In this document: positions 12,852 to 15,278 of the stretch, in pieces | How positions within the stretch are numbered: the first letter of the stretch is position 1 | Layout of the letters: each line of letters starts with the position of its first letter | Origin: CAZHBD01 sp964530555 | GTDB taxonomy: Bacteria; Patescibacteriota; Saccharimonadia; Saccharimonadales; AWTP1-31 | NCBI GenBank assembly: GCA_964530555.1 | Contig: CAZHBD010000016.1 | Location: forward strand, 1-15,278 | DNA: 15,278 bases | Direction of reading: 5' to 3' | Notes under the pieces: model-generated | Databases searched by the model: none | The model's input: only the letters and a program-made list of their open reading frames with translations | What the model was told of the DNA's origin: nothing | Program-made: the position numbers and the translations under genes

Positions 12852-13142
12852 ATGGGCGGTGTTAATAACTTACAGGATCCGTATACTTACATTGGCTTTC
12901 TAGGTGCTCTGTTAGTTTTGTTAGGGTTTTATCGAACCAGCATTGGACGATGGACAAATAAGTCGTTTTTGTACGAATTTGATAACTTGATTGGCGCAGG
13001 ACTCATTGTCTCGTATCAATTGCATCATCATATTTACGTCACATTGATTCTAAATGTAGTATGGGTGCTTGTTGCCTTTCGGGGTATTACATCCTGGGCT
13101 GAACGCCGTCTCAATCCGCCGAAAAAAAGCCGAAAAAAATAG
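12852..13142 (+). CDS. Small CBU_0592-like membrane protein
   Basis: The 96-residue protein has three probable membrane helices (about 12-28, 44-57 and 61-78) and a very basic tail (NPPKKSRKK). The pattern GFYRTSIGRWTNKSFLYEFDNLIGAG and the ILNVVWVLVAF stretch fit the CBU_0592-like family of small membrane proteins, which has no assigned function. The ATG is 9 nt after the oxidase stop and in the same frame: the TAG at 12840 and three sense codons are all that separate the two frames, and no Shine-Dalgarno sequence is visible. Expression probably depends on the oxidase transcript, by re-initiation. The basic C-terminus should face the cytoplasm. Confidence 0.8.
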   Translation: MGGVNNLQDPYTYIGFLGALLVLLGFYRTSIGRWTNKSFLYEFDNLIGAGLIVSYQLHHHIYVTLILNVVWVLVAFRGITSWAERRLNPPKKSRKK

Positions 13143-13208
13143 TCAACAGGATTCGGCTACCGACAGCACCAAGAAAGTGCTAACGCTATACATGCTTTAG
13201 AAGGTTTG

Positions 13209-13217
13209 TGCTAAAAT
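13209..13217 (+). promoter_or_regulatory. Extended -10 promoter (TGC TAAAAT) of the CotH-like gene
   Basis: TG-C-TAAAAT ends 13 nt before the ATG at 13231, giving a leader of about 7 nt. No Shine-Dalgarno sequence or clear -35 box is visible. Confidence 0.55.
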
Positions 13218-13230
13218 ATGGTTAATTCTT

Positions 13231-15278
13231 ATGGTCAAAAAAAGAGGGCTAGCAACACTATTGGCAAGCGTCATAACGGCTGGACTGAGCTTCGGCATGG
13301 TTACGGGGTCATCTCCTGTTTCTGCAGCTGCTCTTGGGGACGTCAAAATCAATGAAGTTATGTACAACCCCTCATCCGGTAACCAAAATGACGAATTTCT
13401 TGAGCTCTACAATACAACTGGATCGGCAATTGACTTAGGTGGTTGGAGTTTTAGCGCCGGCATTACGCTTACCTTTGATCCTGGAACTATGATTCCTTCA
13501 CATGGCTATCTTGTAATTTCGCCAAATATTGCTCAAACCATGACAACGTACGGAGTTGTAGCTACAGTACAGTATAGCCCGACCAATCTGTCAAATGGCG
13601 GTGAAACGGTAACGCTTATTGATGATAGCGCAAATGTTATAAGTACGCTTGATTACGACGATGCTGCCCCCTGGCCAACCAGTCCAGATGGCTCTGGGCC
13701 ATCTATGGAGCTTAAAGACACGTTACTCGATCCTTCCCAGGCGACTAACTGGGCAGCAAGTGTTGCAACCGGCGGAACCCCCCTGGCTGCAAATAGCGTC
13801 GTGGGCCTTGATCTTCCCGAAATTTCGGGTGTCAACGACCCTAATGACATAGCTGAAAACGATGTTGTTACGATAACGGCTAACGTTACCGGCACCGGGA
13901 TAACCAGTGTTGAGCTCAAGTACAAAACCAACTTTGACAGCGATGTAACCCTGACAATGTATGACGACGGAGCCCATGGTGATGGCGGCTCGGGAGACGA
14001 TGTGTATGGTGCAGACATTCCTGGTCAGTCTATGAATACGCTTGTCAGGTTCAAAGTAGAAGCTACCAATGCATCTGGCACCAGCTCAAGCCCAAGTGCT
14101 GACGAAGCCATGGACTATAACGGGTATTACGTTAAAGACCCGAGCATTACTTCTAATGCTCCAATTATCGAATGGTTTATGCCTGATGTCGACTACACCG
14201 ATATGATGGAAAACCACTTCGAAGATAATATGTACTTTGATTGTGTGGTGGTATACGGCAATGATGTGTACGACTCATCTAGAGTGAGAGTTCGGGGCGA
14301 AGTATCCCGATATGATCCAAAAAAACCGTTTAAGTTTAAACTTCCGAGCGGGAGCACTTTAACTATAGCTGGTGGTGACGGAGTGCCAACCAACGAATTC
14401 GAGATGCTTCACAACTATTATTCTAATACTGCAATTCTGCCATCTATGAATTGGCTGTCGCAGCAAGCTGGACTTGCCGTAGCCGACATGCTTCCAGCAC
14501 GTATGCAACGAAACGGCGATTTTGATGGTCTATATATCTTTGCCAACAAGTTCCAGTCACAATGGCGCCAAGCAAATGGCTTCAATAATGGTGAGTTGTA
14601 CGAAGATGTAAATGAAATTGTAAGTGGAGCAAACGACTTTTCGCGGATCAATGATTTTTACGACAATACCTACTCTACTAGTACCATCAACTCCCAAGCC
14701 CAAAAAGATTTTGTTCTTGATAGTTTTGATATTCCAAACTCATTCAACTTTATGTCTACTCTTGCATCTGGTGGTTTATGGGACCAGGCTTCAGATAGCA
14801 ATACATTGCAATACTTTAATTATGATAATGAACGCTGGTCGCTGCTCATCTGGGATCGAGAAGGTAACTTCCAGAAATCCCCTACCATAAGTGCATATGA
14901 CAGCCGTGGATCACGCCTAGAATACTGTTGGACGTACTGCCCGGTTTATAATCAACCGGAACTCCGAGAGCTTTATCTGCGGCGGCTTCGTACGGTGCTC
15001 GATAAAGTATTCGCTCAAGATCAACTTACCGACTATATGCAGACCGTCGACGATCTACATACTGCTGACCGTAATCTTGACACAGCAAAGTGGGGACAGA
15101 GTGGGACTGATGACGTAGCAAGTTTAATAATCTCAGCTAATCGTACTAAAAACACTCTTCTTAACTACATGACGGGCTTTGATTGGGCTATCCCGCCAAC
15201 ACAACAATCTTCTGATGAACAACAAGTATACTTTGATACTATTAACTCCGATTCTGATGATGGGCAGGAGTATATAAG
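13231..15278 (+). CDS. Secreted lamin-tail-domain / CotH-kinase-like protein, 3' end missing
   Basis: The frame is open for 682 codons to the window edge with no stop. Residues 1-34 are a signal peptide (MVKKRG, hydrophobic core, cleavage near VSA-A at 32/33). Residues 36-175 form a lamin-tail domain (VKINEVMYNP...DEFLELYNTT...IDLGGWSF). Residues about 195-295 look like an Ig/FN3-type or cadherin-like module with an Asp/Gly-rich loop (DDGAHGDGGSGDDVYGAD). From about 305 onward it is CotH-kinase-like: RVRVRGEVSR (351-360) with KKPFKFK (364-370) matches the basic entry motif, and the later DNERWSLLIWDREGNF (532-547) fits the metal-binding Asp motif with Asp542. CotH proteins are atypical secreted kinases. 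I infer a large surface protein that may modify or bind partners outside the cell. Confidence 0.88.
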   Translation, partial: MVKKRGLATLLASVITAGLSFGMVTGSSPVSAAALGDVKINEVMYNPSSGNQNDEFLELYNTTGSAIDLGGWSFSAGITLTFDPGTMIPSHGYLVISPNIAQTMTTYGVVATVQYSPTNLSNGGETVTLIDDSANVISTLDYDDAAPWPTSPDGSGPSMELKDTLLDPSQATNWAASVATGGTPLAANSVVGLDLPEISGVNDPNDIAENDVVTITANVTGTGITSVELKYKTNFDSDVTLTMYDDGAHGDGGSGDDVYGADIPGQSMNTLVRFKVEATNASGTSSSPSADEAMDYNGYYVKDPSITSNAPIIEWFMPDVDYTDMMENHFEDNMYFDCVVVYGNDVYDSSRVRVRGEVSRYDPKKPFKFKLPSGSTLTIAGGDGVPTNEFEMLHNYYSNTAILPSMNWLSQQAGLAVADMLPARMQRNGDFDGLYIFANKFQSQWRQANGFNNGELYEDVNEIVSGANDFSRINDFYDNTYSTSTINSQAQKDFVLDSFDIPNSFNFMSTLASGGLWDQASDSNTLQYFNYDNERWSLLIWDREGNFQKSPTISAYDSRGSRLEYCWTYCPVYNQPELRELYLRRLRTVLDKVFAQDQLTDYMQTVDDLHTADRNLDTAKWGQSGTDDVASLIISANRTKNTLLNYMTGFDWAIPPTQQSSDEQQVYFDTINSDSDDGQEYI

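Noticed and set aside
13128..13158. Hairpin AGCCGAA...TTCGGCT as a terminator after the small membrane protein
   Set aside because: The loop is 17 nt and no T run follows on the + strand.
13165..13182. Hairpin AGCAC...GTGCT as a terminator
   Set aside because: A 5-bp stem without a T run; likely chance.
2..15278. Alternative genetic code (TGA as Gly) of some CPR lineages
   Set aside because: TGA terminates the PF04020 gene and the orphan gene, and no conserved gene needs TGA read-through.

Overview
The window looks like chromosomal DNA from a reduced-genome bacterium of the Patescibacteria/CPR type, most likely Saccharibacteria (TM7). The grounds are compact, mostly co-directional genes, a shortened UvrC, a LysM/muramidase/SGNH wall protein with Thr/Ser-rich linkers, a lamin-tail/CotH surface protein, and several genes whose -10 box sits so close to the start codon that the mRNA should be leaderless or nearly so. 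TGA is used as a stop, so the Gracilibacteria-type recoding is excluded. The lineage is inferred from gene style, not from a search.

Left part (1-8195, all +): a 5'-truncated peptidoglycan-active protein, a membrane-anchored protein of unknown function, uvrC, a PepP-type Xaa-Pro aminopeptidase, a PF04020 (YvlD/phage-holin-4-like) membrane protein overlapping secG, and a family 5 peptide-binding protein anchored by an N-terminal helix. Most have their own extended -10 box (TGnTAnnnT) 6-10 nt before the start codon. The two exceptions are the second gene, which has a Shine-Dalgarno site and is probably co-transcribed with the first, and secG, which is translationally coupled.

Middle part (8196-11204) is an accessory patch. 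It holds an orphan gene (8258-9073), then a second copy of the last 14 codons of the peptide-binding gene (9103-9147), which is what is left of a paralogue. Next comes a tRNA-centred region: a diverged 65-bp direct repeat (9147 and 10157), a candidate small RNA gene (promoter, 5' hairpin, 20-nt linker, terminator; 9226-9328), a bidirectional terminator, a class II tRNA with an unexpected GUC anticodon (minus strand), a small coiled-coil membrane protein (minus), a tRNA 3'-end fragment, a DUF5677-like protein (minus), tRNA-Leu(CAG) (minus), and a separate duplicate of that tRNA's 5' half next to what was probably its original promoter. The 20-nt linker of the candidate small RNA is perfectly complementary to the anticodon loop, anticodon-stem 3' strand and variable arm of the GUC tRNA. 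This is the most unusual feature of the window. It is either an antisense RNA aimed at a tRNA or a recombination scar in a tRNA anticodon arm.

Right part (11205-15278, +): a GlcD-type FAD-linked oxidase, a small CBU_0592-like membrane protein in the same frame just after the oxidase stop, and a secreted lamin-tail/CotH-kinase-like protein that runs off the end. The intergenic region at 11102-11204 is divergent, and a 20-bp palindrome overlaps both the leftward tRNA promoter and the rightward oxidase promoter. No CRISPR array, transposase, integrase or rRNA gene was seen.
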